Shown piece after piece: positions 15,031 to 23,360 of a DNA stretch of 24,187 nucleotides (position 1 is its first letter; every line of letters starts with the position of its first letter). The DNA is taken from positions 1-24,187 of the forward strand of contig CALBMC010000093.1 of assembly GCA_937895685.1 (NCBI GenBank). The letters run 5' to 3'. Source of the DNA: an uncultured bacterium. GTDB taxonomy: Bacteria; Patescibacteriota; Minisyncoccia; Phycocordibacterales; UBA9973. The translations under genes were made by a program, and so were the position numbers. Below the pieces are notes generated by a model, which did not search any database, had not been told where the DNA came from, and saw nothing but the letters and a program-made list of their open reading frames with translations.

Positions 15031-18000
15031 TTAGAAATTTCCAGTTGCAATATAAGTAAATGTAGTTGAGTAAGTTCCAGCCTCTGTCGCCCCAGACACA
15101 TTAGCTAAGTAATACATATCAATATTCATACTTGAAGTTGCAACCCCTGAAGAAGCGAATTCCGTTGTAGTTCCAGGTATAAAATTCCAATCTGGACCAG
15201 ACTGATAATCGTAACCAAAAGATGGACTAATTATGCCAGTCGCCGAAGAAGCTGAAATTGCAAATTGTTCTGTTCCCGGGGTTCCATTAGAGTCATTACT
15301 AATGGTTGCGGAAGATATCGTATTTGCACCAGAGGTTAAATTATCAGCCTCGTAAGTCAAACTAAATCCGGAAGAAGCAGTTGAATATACAGTAATGCTG
15401 TGTGCCGAAGTTGCCGTATCAGATCCAAGTCCATCATATGTGGCATATCTAGCACCAGCTGATGTTAGAGTTCCGAAACCAACTGAGTTATCAGAAATAC
15501 TAAATGTTATTGAAGTTGAAGGAGCAGGAGCCTCCTCTACCCATTGAATAGATACCATACCAAAATCCCACTCTGATTCTGAGTTTAAAGCAGATCCTCC
15601 ATCTATCGTGGTTCTTAGTCTTGTCCAAATACTATTATCTACAGTATTAACAAAATCTTCTGGGGAAAAAGAAATTCCAATTCCTCCAGTTGCGTTGTTT
15701 ATTGAAATACTATCACTATAAATAAAAGCATTGGCGTTAGAGGTCTGACCCATATCAAGAAATCCTCCCGTGTTAGTTGTTGGATAATGAATTGTTCCTC
15801 CGGCGTCATTAATACCAAATCTTACAGTTCCTCCCGTTGTTGAATCATCTCCGCGAAATCTATTTGCAAAAATAAGACCAGCTAAAGTTGCACTATTTGG
15901 TGGAGTAACCGAGAAGAACATGTGCAAGGAAGCCGCTTCTTCTGATGCTGTCGCATCCATATCAAAGTCGTATGGGAAATAAGCTGAAGCCATAGCATTT
16001 GATTCATCTAGAGCGGTAACATCCCAGGTAGAAGTTGCAGAGGTTTCGTCGAGAGTTCTAGTATTCGAGCAGTCTCCAGCCGCGACCGTTCCTAATCCCG
16101 CAAAACAAGAAGCTCCAGCCGTAGAAGTATTTGTTGTTCCAAGTATTATATAAATTCTATCTATTCCAATATCAGAAGTTGAGTTAGATCCAGCCAAAAA
16201 GCCAACCCTGACTTCCCCATTTGAAATATAGTCCGTTATCGTCACATTATTTTTTGCCCAACGACTAGTCGAATCTTCTGGGGCCCCTGGAATACGACAA
16301 GCAAAAGAAGCAGCTGACAAATCTTCCCAAGAAGCAGAGGAGAAATTGTAAATTCTTGGCATATAAGAAACTCCGTTAGCCGAACAGGCATATTCTGCAG
16401 AAACTAACACAGAATTCATTCCAGAATAGGTATCAACGTTTTTAAAAGAAAAATAAAAACTAGCGGGTGTACCAGCGGTCCCAGCAACCCTCACCCTAAG
16501 ATTATCGGAACCATTTTCCCACGAAGAAGTTGCAAACTTTCTCGTCTCAATAGCAGGAATTGCTAAATCATACATTCCAGTTAAAGTACCCGAACCTTCA
16601 TTGGTTATATTTGCTGGGAAATAAACCGAATTTGTAACAGCTCTTAAAAAGACATAATCAATAGAAACCTCTGAGGAAGTATTAGTCTGACCAAAAAATC
16701 TTATTTTTACTTCATCACTTCCATTAACAAAGTTTGTAAGAGGAGTAGTCACAGGTCCTGATCCATTTGCAAAATATCCGTCATAGATCATGTAAGTAGA
16801 AGTCGCAACCAAAAGTGGCTGAGTTGTAGATGCCGCAAGTATAATATTTCTCCAACCTCCACCTGTACAGTTTGCGTCTGCCGCATAATCAACATCTGTT
16901 GAAGAAACGAAATCACAAATCTGAACTGAGCTCGTGGGGGCCGTAGCGTCAACATCAAATTTATAATCAATAAAGAGAGCATTCGCATTATAAATATCAA
17001 CATTTGAAAAAGTAACAAGTCCCTCATATCCAGTTGCCCCAGAAATTATAGTCCAATGAAATCCATCTTTTGCATATAGAGCTCTGTAACTTCCAAGGTT
17101 TATTCCTTCCGTTGAGGCAACACGTTGTGAAGTTGTACTACTTGCCGAACCCGTTACAACAGTTGCATTGGACGGAACATATTGAAAAGTCCTAGTGGGT
17201 TGTTCTGAGTCATTAGTCCAACCAATTGAAACAAAAGCAAAATCCCAAAGAGCTTCTGAGTTTGTCGCCGCGGCATTATCAGCAGTCGTTCGGAGACGAA
17301 TATTCATCTCATTTGTTTTCGTATTTACAAGTGACTGAGGATCCGTGTTCATACCCATTATTCCTCCGTTGGCGACTCCAACGGTGACACTGTCTGTGTA
17401 CGTATAAGCCGTTGTTGCCGTTGCACCAATCGGCACCCAACCTCCAAGGCTGGCTTCGCTTCTTCCTGAATAATCTCTAATTCCCATCTGAACCGTTCCT
17501 CCCGTTCCTGAAAGAAATCTACCGGCAAAAAACACCCCCGTGACAAGTGCATTCGTCGGGACCGTCACGGGAAAATCAATGTTCGCCGCTTTTCCTTCCT
17601 CCGTGGCCGTGGCATCCATATCAATATCAAAAGCATAATATTCATTTCCTCCAGCCATTGTCACCGCTTCATCTTCCGCCAAAATTCCCCACGAAGAAGT
17701 GGATGTTCCGTTTGCCATACTTATGTCTCTGGTTGCAGTGACTGAATTCGTATTAGAAGTTCCAAAAGAAACTTCATAACCAGTTGAAGCACTATCAGTA
17801 TTAGTTGACCCTAACATTATGTAAGCAAAATCAGTTCTCAGACCGATTGCACCAGCCTGCCCAAAAAATCCCAACTTCATTCCGTCACCATTTATATAGT
17901 CACTCAAAGTAATATTATTTAAAGCAACAGCAAAAGTTCTGTCCGTTGTGTCACATAAAGTAGCCGAAGACCCAATGTTCGTCCATGAACCCAACGAATA

Positions 18001-18984
18001 GTTGTAAGCTTTGGGCCAGAAAATAGTTCCCGCCGTTCCCGCCGAACAAGAAGTCTCTGCTCTAAGTAGTATGGTGTTCATTCCAGTGTAGGTTTGAACA
18101 TTTTCAAAAAATAATTCTGCAACGGCAGAGTTACCGGCGGTACCGGCTACGGCTAGATACGAGTTATCACTTCCGGTTTGTCCTCCTCCAATAATAACGT
18201 TCTTATAATCCCCTGCGGTTGCTCCAGTTCCAGCATTACGAAATCCGGCAGGAGAATATATCGGATCAACGATTGCCCAAACACGAAGATAGTCGACAGC
18301 AAAAGCGGTCGTTGTGTTGGTAGTAGATAGATATCTAAATAAAATTTGATTACTTCCATTAACAAAGTTTGTAAGAGGAGTAGAAGTCGTTACGTTTGCT
18401 CCACTTGAAAAATATCCATCATAAACTTGATAGTGATATGCAGTTGCGGTTGTTGGAGCCACCGCTGTTGAGCTTGGTAAGTTAAGACTTCGCCAACCTC
18501 CACCTGTACACTGAGCATCGGCTGCGTTGTTTACAAAAGTAGAGCTATTCCAATCACATATCTGAAAAATAACAGAGGGGGCTGTTGCATCTCCATCTAT
18601 CTCTGTTTGAAAAATTAAAGTATTGGCATTGTTTAATTGAACCCCTCCAACTGTAAGATGCATATTTATTCCTGAAGCGGTAGAAGTAACCATCCAATGA
18701 ACGTTATCGTCAGCCAAGGTTCCTCTCCAAGAACCAGCGTTAACTCCTTCAGCCGCTGGGGCTTTAACTGCTTCAATGAGAGCTTCTGTTCCAGTCACAA
18801 GTTGTCCTCCAGTTGGAGTAAATTGATAGTGAGAAAATGCACTCTTTGGTTCTTCTGTTTCTATTTTATCTACCCCAAAGTAAACCGCGGGGAACATTCC
18901 AATAAAAGTAGAAACTAAAATTAAAAAAGACAGCGCTGTTCGGCCAGAATTTTTATTTTTAATTTTATTTAAAAAACGATACAT
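15031..18984 (-). CDS. Giant secreted surface protein, two ~550-aa repeats plus WxL-like module
   Basis: A 1317-aa exported protein. After a basic start there is a membrane/signal segment (about 17-37). Two long repeats follow, about 51-590 and 596-1150. Shared landmarks in order are QFTPTGG/QYVPSNA, WRGTL/YRALY, CTGGGWR, YDGYF, PLTNFVNGS, VAGTAG, MNTILL/MNSVLV, LGTTNT-type, DIDMDATA/DFDMDATA, GGTVQMGIRD/GGTVRFGIND, and SEALWDF/SESEWDF. The C-terminal module (about 1155-1317) begins ITFSISDNSVGFGTL and ends TFTYIATGNF, matching the two following paralogues. No catalytic motif is seen, and cysteines are few but conserved between repeats. It is probably a large structural or adhesive surface protein attached through the terminal module. 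Confidence 0.83.
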   Translation of the reverse strand: MYRFLNKIKNKNSGRTALSFLILVSTFIGMFPAVYFGVDKIETEEPKSAFSHYQFTPTGGQLVTGTEALIEAVKAPAAEGVNAGSWRGTLADDNVHWMVTSTASGINMHLTVGGVQLNNANTLIFQTEIDGDATAPSVIFQICDWNSSTFVNNAADAQCTGGGWRSLNLPSSTAVAPTTATAYHYQVYDGYFSSGANVTTSTPLTNFVNGSNQILFRYLSTTNTTTAFAVDYLRVWAIVDPIYSPAGFRNAGTGATAGDYKNVIIGGGQTGSDNSYLAVAGTAGNSAVAELFFENVQTYTGMNTILLRAETSCSAGTAGTIFWPKAYNYSLGSWTNIGSSATLCDTTDRTFAVALNNITLSDYINGDGMKLGFFGQAGAIGLRTDFAYIMLGSTNTDSASTGYEVSFGTSNTNSVTATRDISMANGTSTSSWGILAEDEAVTMAGGNEYYAFDIDMDATATEEGKAANIDFPVTVPTNALVTGVFFAGRFLSGTGGTVQMGIRDYSGRSEASLGGWVPIGATATTAYTYTDSVTVGVANGGIMGMNTDPQSLVNTKTNEMNIRLRTTADNAAATNSEALWDFAFVSIGWTNDSEQPTRTFQYVPSNATVVTGSASSTTSQRVASTEGINLGSYRALYAKDGFHWTIISGATGYEGLVTFSNVDIYNANALFIDYKFDVDATAPTSSVQICDFVSSTDVDYAADANCTGGGWRNIILAASTTQPLLVATSTYMIYDGYFANGSGPVTTPLTNFVNGSDEVKIRFFGQTNTSSEVSIDYVFLRAVTNSVYFPANITNEGSGTLTGMYDLAIPAIETRKFATSSWENGSDNLRVRVAGTAGTPASFYFSFKNVDTYSGMNSVLVSAEYACSANGVSYMPRIYNFSSASWEDLSAASFACRIPGAPEDSTSRWAKNNVTITDYISNGEVRVGFLAGSNSTSDIGIDRIYIILGTTNTSTAGASCFAGLGTVAAGDCSNTRTLDETSATSTWDVTALDESNAMASAYFPYDFDMDATASEEAASLHMFFSVTPPNSATLAGLIFANRFRGDDSTTGGTVRFGINDAGGTIHYPTTNTGGFLDMGQTSNANAFIYSDSISINNATGGIGISFSPEDFVNTVDNSIWTRLRTTIDGGSALNSESEWDFGMVSIQWVEEAPAPSTSITFSISDNSVGFGTLTSAGARYATYDGLGSDTATSAHSITVYSTASSGFSLTYEADNLTSGANTISSATISNDSNGTPGTEQFAISASSATGIISPSFGYDYQSGPDWNFIPGTTTEFASSGVATSSMNIDMYYLANVSGATEAGTYSTTFTYIATGNF

Positions 18985-19001
18985 TTATTTTTTAATACTA
19001 T

Positions 19002-21206
19002 CTATTGTATATCACCAACTCTGACATTAAAAATTCCATCTAAAGACAAACTCGCAACCTTCACATCCCCTCCTCCACTTATATATTCGATTTCAAAATT
19101 TCCACTTTTGCTTTTGAAAGTTGTCGACGAAGGATTTTTACTTCTTGTATCAAAAACCTGCATTGACTCCCCCATTTTAGAAATCCAAAACAAAACTCCT
19201 CCATCATAAAACAGCGGTGTGTCACTTGAGATCAAATCAGCGTTAACGATTCTATCCCAAGCAAGTGGCTCTCCATTCGGATCCATTCCTCCTCTCTTAC
19301 GAATAAGTGTTTCCTTACTAAAAATACTAAGTGAGTTAGTTGATGAGGCCATTTCATCAGAGCTTGTTACAGTTTTTTCTTCTTCAAAAATACCTGAAAC
19401 TGTTTCTCCTTTAATAAACAAATCAGCGTTATATTCAACGGGATCCAGAACTCCCTCCAAAACAGCACCAGTGGTTTCTAATCCGGTATCAAAGTTATTT
19501 TTTTTAGCTTCATCATTCTTAGCTTCTTCCTCCAAACTAATATTTTCTTTTTGGTCTACTAGAATCTCTTCTCCTCCAACACCAAATTCTTCAGACGATT
19601 CATTTGTTCCAATAATTATTTCTTCGCTAGTTGAAACTTCAGAACTTTTATTTTTATCTTCCCAATCTTGATAAATAGCTACACTTCCAGAAGCCATAGT
19701 TGTCATCCACACTTCAGTCTCTCCTGTTGGTCTAGTTAGTTTTATTATTCTGACATTGTCTTCAAAAGTTTTATCAAAAGAAATCAAATCATTATCAAAA
19801 TCAGGTAGAGAATCTGGAACAGAAACCATATCATCATATGTAACCTCCAAAACCATTCCGTCCAGATAAACAACAGGGAGCGCGTCTAGCGTTGGGAGAG
19901 ATCTAATTTCTATTTGCAAATTAGCCACATCCTGCCAAGAATAAATCGGCAAGCTAAGAGTGTAATCTTTCCAGTTATCATAACCAACCGTTCCAAGGGA
20001 CACCCATTCTTCTCCTCCTATATTCATAAATATTTCGTAAAGAGGTTCACTACTTACTGAATCATCTTCTTCAATAATTATTTCTTCTTCTTTGTCTTCT
20101 TCGGGCTGAGAATCAGTTTCTTCTGTATTTTCAGAATTAGAAGAAACACCCTCAACTGTTTCAACAGAGGAAGTTTCGTCTGTTTCTGTAATTACTTCAT
20201 CATTATTAGTAGTAACTTCTTCTTCATTATTTACTTCTTCTACTGTTGTTTCAATGATTGGATCTGTCGGGGTTGGTTCTGGCTCCGAAGAAACTTCTGA
20301 CTCAGGTGTTGGTTTTGGTTCTGGAGTTGGCTCTGGTTCTGGATCAGACGCTGGAGTTTCTTCTCCCTCAGCAAAAGCTTCTCTTGCATCAAAAGCAAAG
20401 ATTATTTTTTCAAATATTTTTTTAAATCCCATTCCATCAACTGGAGCTTCCGATTCTGGTGCTGGTTCTGGTTCAGGGTCAGATTGAGGAGTTGGTTCTG
20501 GGGTAACCTCTGGCTCAGGTGTTGGTTCTGGTTCAGATTCTACAGGTGGAGTTTCTTCTGTTGGGCTTTCTACAACAGGAACTTCTTCAATGGTTTCTCC
20601 ATCATTATTTTCTTCTGTTGAAACAGGCTCCGAACCATCTTCAGAAATATTATTTTCCGTTTCTATAATTTCTGTTTGAACCTGAGATTCTTCCTCTGCT
20701 TTTACACCCTCTTCAACTGTTTCTTTTGATTCAACTTTTTGATGAGAAAAAGATCCGTCGTCAATTGCCCAAGAAAGTTTCAACTCAAAAGTTTTTGGAT
20801 ATTTATCACTAGGAATTTCTCCAGAGAAACTTGAACAAAAAATAGAACCTGACTTTCCTTTTGTTAAGTATGCAGAGTTTTCTTCTGTATATTCAACAAT
20901 TTTTGCTTTTTCATCCAAGTCTGGTTTTCCTTGAGCTCCCTCTGTGTTATACCAACCTCCAAGACAATCTGTCGGGCTGAACTTTGCCACAGCTCCCTTT
21001 GAACTGAAACCAACAGCAACAACGATTATGATAATCAAAGGAACTGTCGCAGAAATAACTGCTCGGTGATGAAGATTCCAGAACTCATTTAAAGCATCTG
21101 AATGAATTTCAAAAATAGGACTATTCTTCCTAAGCGAAAGAATATTGGAGTCCTTTATGTCCGAGATTTTTGATTTGTTTACTTTAAACATCTTCCGGAG
21201 TTGCAT
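19002..21206 (-). CDS. Membrane-anchored acidic protein with Pro-Glu repeats
   Basis: A 734-aa protein, first gene of the surface block, of no family I recognise. A basic N-terminal tail of about 45 residues precedes one membrane segment (about 50-66), so the rest is outside. A small domain with three Cys residues (about 75-155) is followed by a long acidic disordered region with Pro-Glu/Thr-Pro repeats (about 222-255 and 284-320), split by a hydrophobic amphipathic stretch (GFKKIFEKIIFAFDAREAFA, about 260-280). A beta-rich domain (about 390-520) and a C-terminal domain (about 640-734) follow. The ATG at 21206 sits 7 nt after an extended -10; an internal ATG at 21191 is possible. It could act as an anchor or stalk for the secreted proteins that follow. 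Confidence 0.8.
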   Translation of the reverse strand: MQLRKMFKVNKSKISDIKDSNILSLRKNSPIFEIHSDALNEFWNLHHRAVISATVPLIIIIVVAVGFSSKGAVAKFSPTDCLGGWYNTEGAQGKPDLDEKAKIVEYTEENSAYLTKGKSGSIFCSSFSGEIPSDKYPKTFELKLSWAIDDGSFSHQKVESKETVEEGVKAEEESQVQTEIIETENNISEDGSEPVSTEENNDGETIEEVPVVESPTEETPPVESEPEPTPEPEVTPEPTPQSDPEPEPAPESEAPVDGMGFKKIFEKIIFAFDAREAFAEGEETPASDPEPEPTPEPKPTPESEVSSEPEPTPTDPIIETTVEEVNNEEEVTTNNDEVITETDETSSVETVEGVSSNSENTEETDSQPEEDKEEEIIIEEDDSVSSEPLYEIFMNIGGEEWVSLGTVGYDNWKDYTLSLPIYSWQDVANLQIEIRSLPTLDALPVVYLDGMVLEVTYDDMVSVPDSLPDFDNDLISFDKTFEDNVRIIKLTRPTGETEVWMTTMASGSVAIYQDWEDKNKSSEVSTSEEIIIGTNESSEEFGVGGEEILVDQKENISLEEEAKNDEAKKNNFDTGLETTGAVLEGVLDPVEYNADLFIKGETVSGIFEEEKTVTSSDEMASSTNSLSIFSKETLIRKRGGMDPNGEPLAWDRIVNADLISSDTPLFYDGGVLFWISKMGESMQVFDTRSKNPSSTTFKSKSGNFEIEYISGGGDVKVASLSLDGIFNVRVGDIQ
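20254..20545. repeat. Low-complexity Pro-Glu codon repeats
   Basis: Two tracts of short degenerate repeats inside the 734-aa gene, encoding PEPTPEP-like units, separated by about 80 nt that encode a hydrophobic stretch. The tract reads as Gly-Ser repeats on the plus strand, which is only a shadow frame. Confidence 0.8.
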
Positions 21207-21213
21207 TAAGAAG

Positions 21214-21242
21214 ATTATAGCAGGATTCTTATTTATTTTCAG
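21214..21242 (-). promoter_or_regulatory. Promoter of the surface-protein block (extended -10)
   Basis: Minus-strand TGCTATAAT (21222-21214) is a full extended -10, with CTGAAA (21242-21237) 17 nt upstream as a weak -35. Only 7 nt lie between the -10 and the ATG at 21206, so transcription would start at or next to the A of the start codon. Confidence 0.65.
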
Positions 21243-21874
21243 TTGATAACTGCGCCGAAAATACCATAATAAACAGCTAGGAAGTTAAGGATCGAATGGG
21301 AGATAGAAATATAGACCAAATTCGGGAAAAAATAATAAAGAAGTGCGAAAAATAAGCCACCGACAAAAGAAAGAGGCACTCCAATTTCTGGAGACTGGTA
21401 AATTACATGAATCAGAGCAAATAAAATAGCATTTGTAATTATTATTTTATATGGACTATTCCAGAACTCAGATAAAAACCTCATCAAAAATCCCCGAAAA
21501 ATAAACTCCTGCGCAAAAGAAATGATTATAAAAAATGAAATCAGTCTTGTGTCTTGCCACCAAGAAATCGCGGGCGCAGGAAAATAAGTTTTTCCAACCC
21601 ACAAAATAACGGCCACCCCAACAATTGTAAATAACGAATACGGTAATATGCCGGACTTCCAACTCTTTGGATGGAAACCAAGCTCGTCTGATCCCCAACC
21701 AGAACGACGAATATATCCATAGATAAAAAGCGAGATAACCATCAAGGCGACGATTCTATATTCAATAGGAACAATCCCGAAATAGATAGACGCAACCGGC
21801 AAAATAAAAAGAAAAAATATAAAAGGAAACGGACCTTCGTCAGAAAAAAGCTTGTGAAATATTTTTTTGAACAT
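21239..21874 (-). CDS. CPBP-family intramembrane metalloprotease (CAAX protease-like)
   Basis: A 211-aa membrane protein with about six segments. The three motifs of the CPBP/Abi family are visible: QEFIFRG (Q122, E123, R127), FALIH (F152 to H156) and HSILN (H193 to N197). Family members usually have EExxxR, and here the first Glu is Gln, which may weaken or alter catalysis although the second Glu and both His residues remain. Known members cleave prenylated or other membrane substrates; in bacteria roles are mostly unclear. I start at the ATG at 21874; a TTG at 21880 would add two residues. The gene ends 32 nt before the surface block start, and a link to surface protein processing is only a guess. 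Confidence 0.88.
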   Translation of the reverse strand: MFKKIFHKLFSDEGPFPFIFFLFILPVASIYFGIVPIEYRIVALMVISLFIYGYIRRSGWGSDELGFHPKSWKSGILPYSLFTIVGVAVILWVGKTYFPAPAISWWQDTRLISFFIIISFAQEFIFRGFLMRFLSEFWNSPYKIIITNAILFALIHVIYQSPEIGVPLSFVGGLFFALLYYFFPNLVYISISHSILNFLAVYYGIFGAVIN

Positions 21875-22008
21875 ATACAAATAATACCTTGAAAATAAAC
21901 CCTAAGTACAGACGGATAATAATAGACAACTGAATATTGTAAATTTATTTAAATAAACAATTATTTGAATTTTAACTAGAGTTAAAGTTAGAATTAGAAT
22001 TCTACCTA

Positions 22009-22044
22009 TTAGCAATTTTACCACGATCGTGGTAAAATTGCTAA
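22009..22044. repeat. Perfect 36-bp palindrome
   Basis: TTAGCAATTTTACCACGA followed directly by its exact reverse complement, an 18-bp arm with no spacer. No T-tract follows on either strand, so it is not a standard intrinsic terminator. Nearby shorter inverted repeats are TTAAC-TAGA-GTTAA (about 21972-21985) and AGAATTCT (about 21996-22003). The 190-bp gap 21881-22070 otherwise holds only AT-rich sequence. Confidence 0.9.
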
Positions 22045-22070
22045 CAACAAAAATAAACTTTTTTAAAAAA

Positions 22071-22424
22071 TTATTTCTTTCCTGTATTTTGTTTAAGCCT
22101 GAATTTTACAATCTTTGTGATCAAAGTCATTGGCAAGGGCTCTTCTAGAGAGAACTGAATTGTTCCTTTTGAGGTTTTGTATTTAACCAATTCTTTTTTG
22201 AATTCATTAATTCCAGAAACTCCCGGATAAAATCCAATGTGCGTCTTGTATCCAGCAAAGTGGACCAAGTTTCCATTTAATTTGAAAGTTGGGATTCCAT
22301 AACTTATAGACTCTTCGGCCTTGGGAGCAAGCTTCTTTATAGCTGCTCTTATTTGTTTAAGGAGAACCTGTGTTTCCTTGGAATGACTCGCAATATAGGA
22401 GTCAATATCTTCGTGATCTTTCAT
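22071..22424 (-). CDS. DUF1801 / YdhG-like small protein
   Basis: A 117-aa soluble protein with the DUF1801 pattern: an N-terminal helix region (DIDSYIASHSKETQVLLKQI), then LAPKAEESISYGIPTFKLNGNLVHFAGYKTHIGFYPG, and a C-terminal segment with KGTIQFSLEEPLP and LITKIVKFRL. The fold is related to the YjbR/CyaY-like superfamily, and biochemical roles are poorly known, with iron handling proposed for some relatives. It stands alone, with the 36-bp palindrome downstream and 160 nt of noncoding DNA upstream. Confidence 0.9.
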   Translation of the reverse strand: MKDHEDIDSYIASHSKETQVLLKQIRAAIKKLAPKAEESISYGIPTFKLNGNLVHFAGYKTHIGFYPGVSGINEFKKELVKYKTSKGTIQFSLEEPLPMTLITKIVKFRLKQNTGKK

Positions 22425-22461
22425 TGCCCCTATTTTAGCAAATTTAAGGGGTTTTGGCGAA

Positions 22462-22586
22462 GAAGAGAATTTGAATTTGTACTGACAGTCTCGGTCTCGT
22501 ACTTTTCCTTGCCAAGACCAGCAAGGATTTTTGAGCTACTTTCACCCTACAATTTTGACCCTTCTCGGAATTGCAAATTAAACTTC
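22462..22586. repeat. Intergenic segment with inverted repeats
   Basis: The gap between the DUF1801 gene and the next gene has no coding frame I trust. It holds CCTTGC-N8-GCAAGG followed by ATTTTTG on the plus strand (about 22507-22534), which resembles a weak terminator although no plus-strand gene precedes it, and outer arms GAAGAGAATTTG (22462-22473) and CAAATTAAACTTC (about 22574-22586) that could pair imperfectly. Confidence 0.35.
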
Positions 22587-23229
22587 AAATTTCCTTAACT
22601 ATGAAAGCAATATCATCTGAATCGATCCATCTTGAATTACCTCTCAAAATATAATTTTCTAGATTTAACGAATCAGAACCATCGTCTATTTTCCACTCTC
22701 CTTGAACTCTTATCCAAAAACCATTTGTGTATTTCTGAACTAAATCATCACTAGTTTTTAAATCTTCAATATATAATTGAAAAGCCTTAATTGTGTCCTC
22801 TATTAGTCTCTTAGTACTTACATAAAAGGTAAATATCTCTCCAACTTCTAATGTCAAATGCTTTTTTGCATCAAATCCATAACCAGCACCGATACTTTTA
22901 CCTTTATAAGTGAAAAGCTTCAGGGTATTCCCGTTGTGTATTAATCCGTGACGAAAAACTGCCCAAAGAAAAGAACCTCTTTCAATATATAAGGGATCAA
23001 TTTTTGCAAAATAGCTTTTAATAAAAAAGACTGCGTTTTCAGAAGACTTATCTTCACCCTGGAGATACTTTCCTAATGATTCTATTTCAGGAAGTAAATA
23101 ACGAAAAACCACAATATTCCAAGTTGCTTTCTTTTCTAGCAGCAGGAGATTATCGAGTATTTCTTTAAGATGTTTAAGATCCTCACTCAAAGTCATCAGA
23201 GCTATTGTTCTTTGAGTTTGCGTTGACAT
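22585..23229 (-). CDS. Hypothetical protein, possibly HEPN-like
   Basis: A 214-aa soluble protein of no family I recognise with certainty. The first half looks helical (HLKEILDNLLLLEKKATWNIVVF). It contains FRHGLIHNGN with R93-H-x3-H98, which fits the R-x4-6-H motif of HEPN-domain RNases including a polar residue after Arg. The second half is mixed, with Trp-containing strands (FWIRVQGEWKIDD). No nucleotidyltransferase partner is adjacent, so a classical HEPN-MNT toxin pair is not visible. The frame ends in TGA, while most others here end in TAA or TAG. It lies 131 nt downstream of tRNA-Gln on the same strand. Confidence 0.68.
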   Translation of the reverse strand: MSTQTQRTIALMTLSEDLKHLKEILDNLLLLEKKATWNIVVFRYLLPEIESLGKYLQGEDKSSENAVFFIKSYFAKIDPLYIERGSFLWAVFRHGLIHNGNTLKLFTYKGKSIGAGYGFDAKKHLTLEVGEIFTFYVSTKRLIEDTIKAFQLYIEDLKTSDDLVQKYTNGFWIRVQGEWKIDDGSDSLNLENYILRGNSRWIDSDDIAFIVKEI

Positions 23230-23360
23230 ACTAAGTTATAATTTAATCCTCCTCGGACTCCGAACCTATAATCTTCTTGTGTTTTCCTCGAAAACATCCG
23301 CGAAGCGAATTTGAGCTTTTTTGTGTTGATCGCTCCCGCTCGCAAAAAACACAAATTCGG

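Noticed and set aside
12705..18984. Repetitive stretches as a CRISPR array.
   Set aside because: No short regular repeats with unique spacers; the repeats are protein-coding.
20254..20487. Plus-strand Gly-Ser repeat frame.
   Set aside because: Antisense reading of the Pro-Glu repeats in the 734-aa gene.
23232..23252. GAGGAGG on the minus strand upstream of the 23229 start as a ribosome binding site.
   Set aside because: It is about 20 nt from the ATG, too far for normal initiation, and no suitable nearer start codon is seen.
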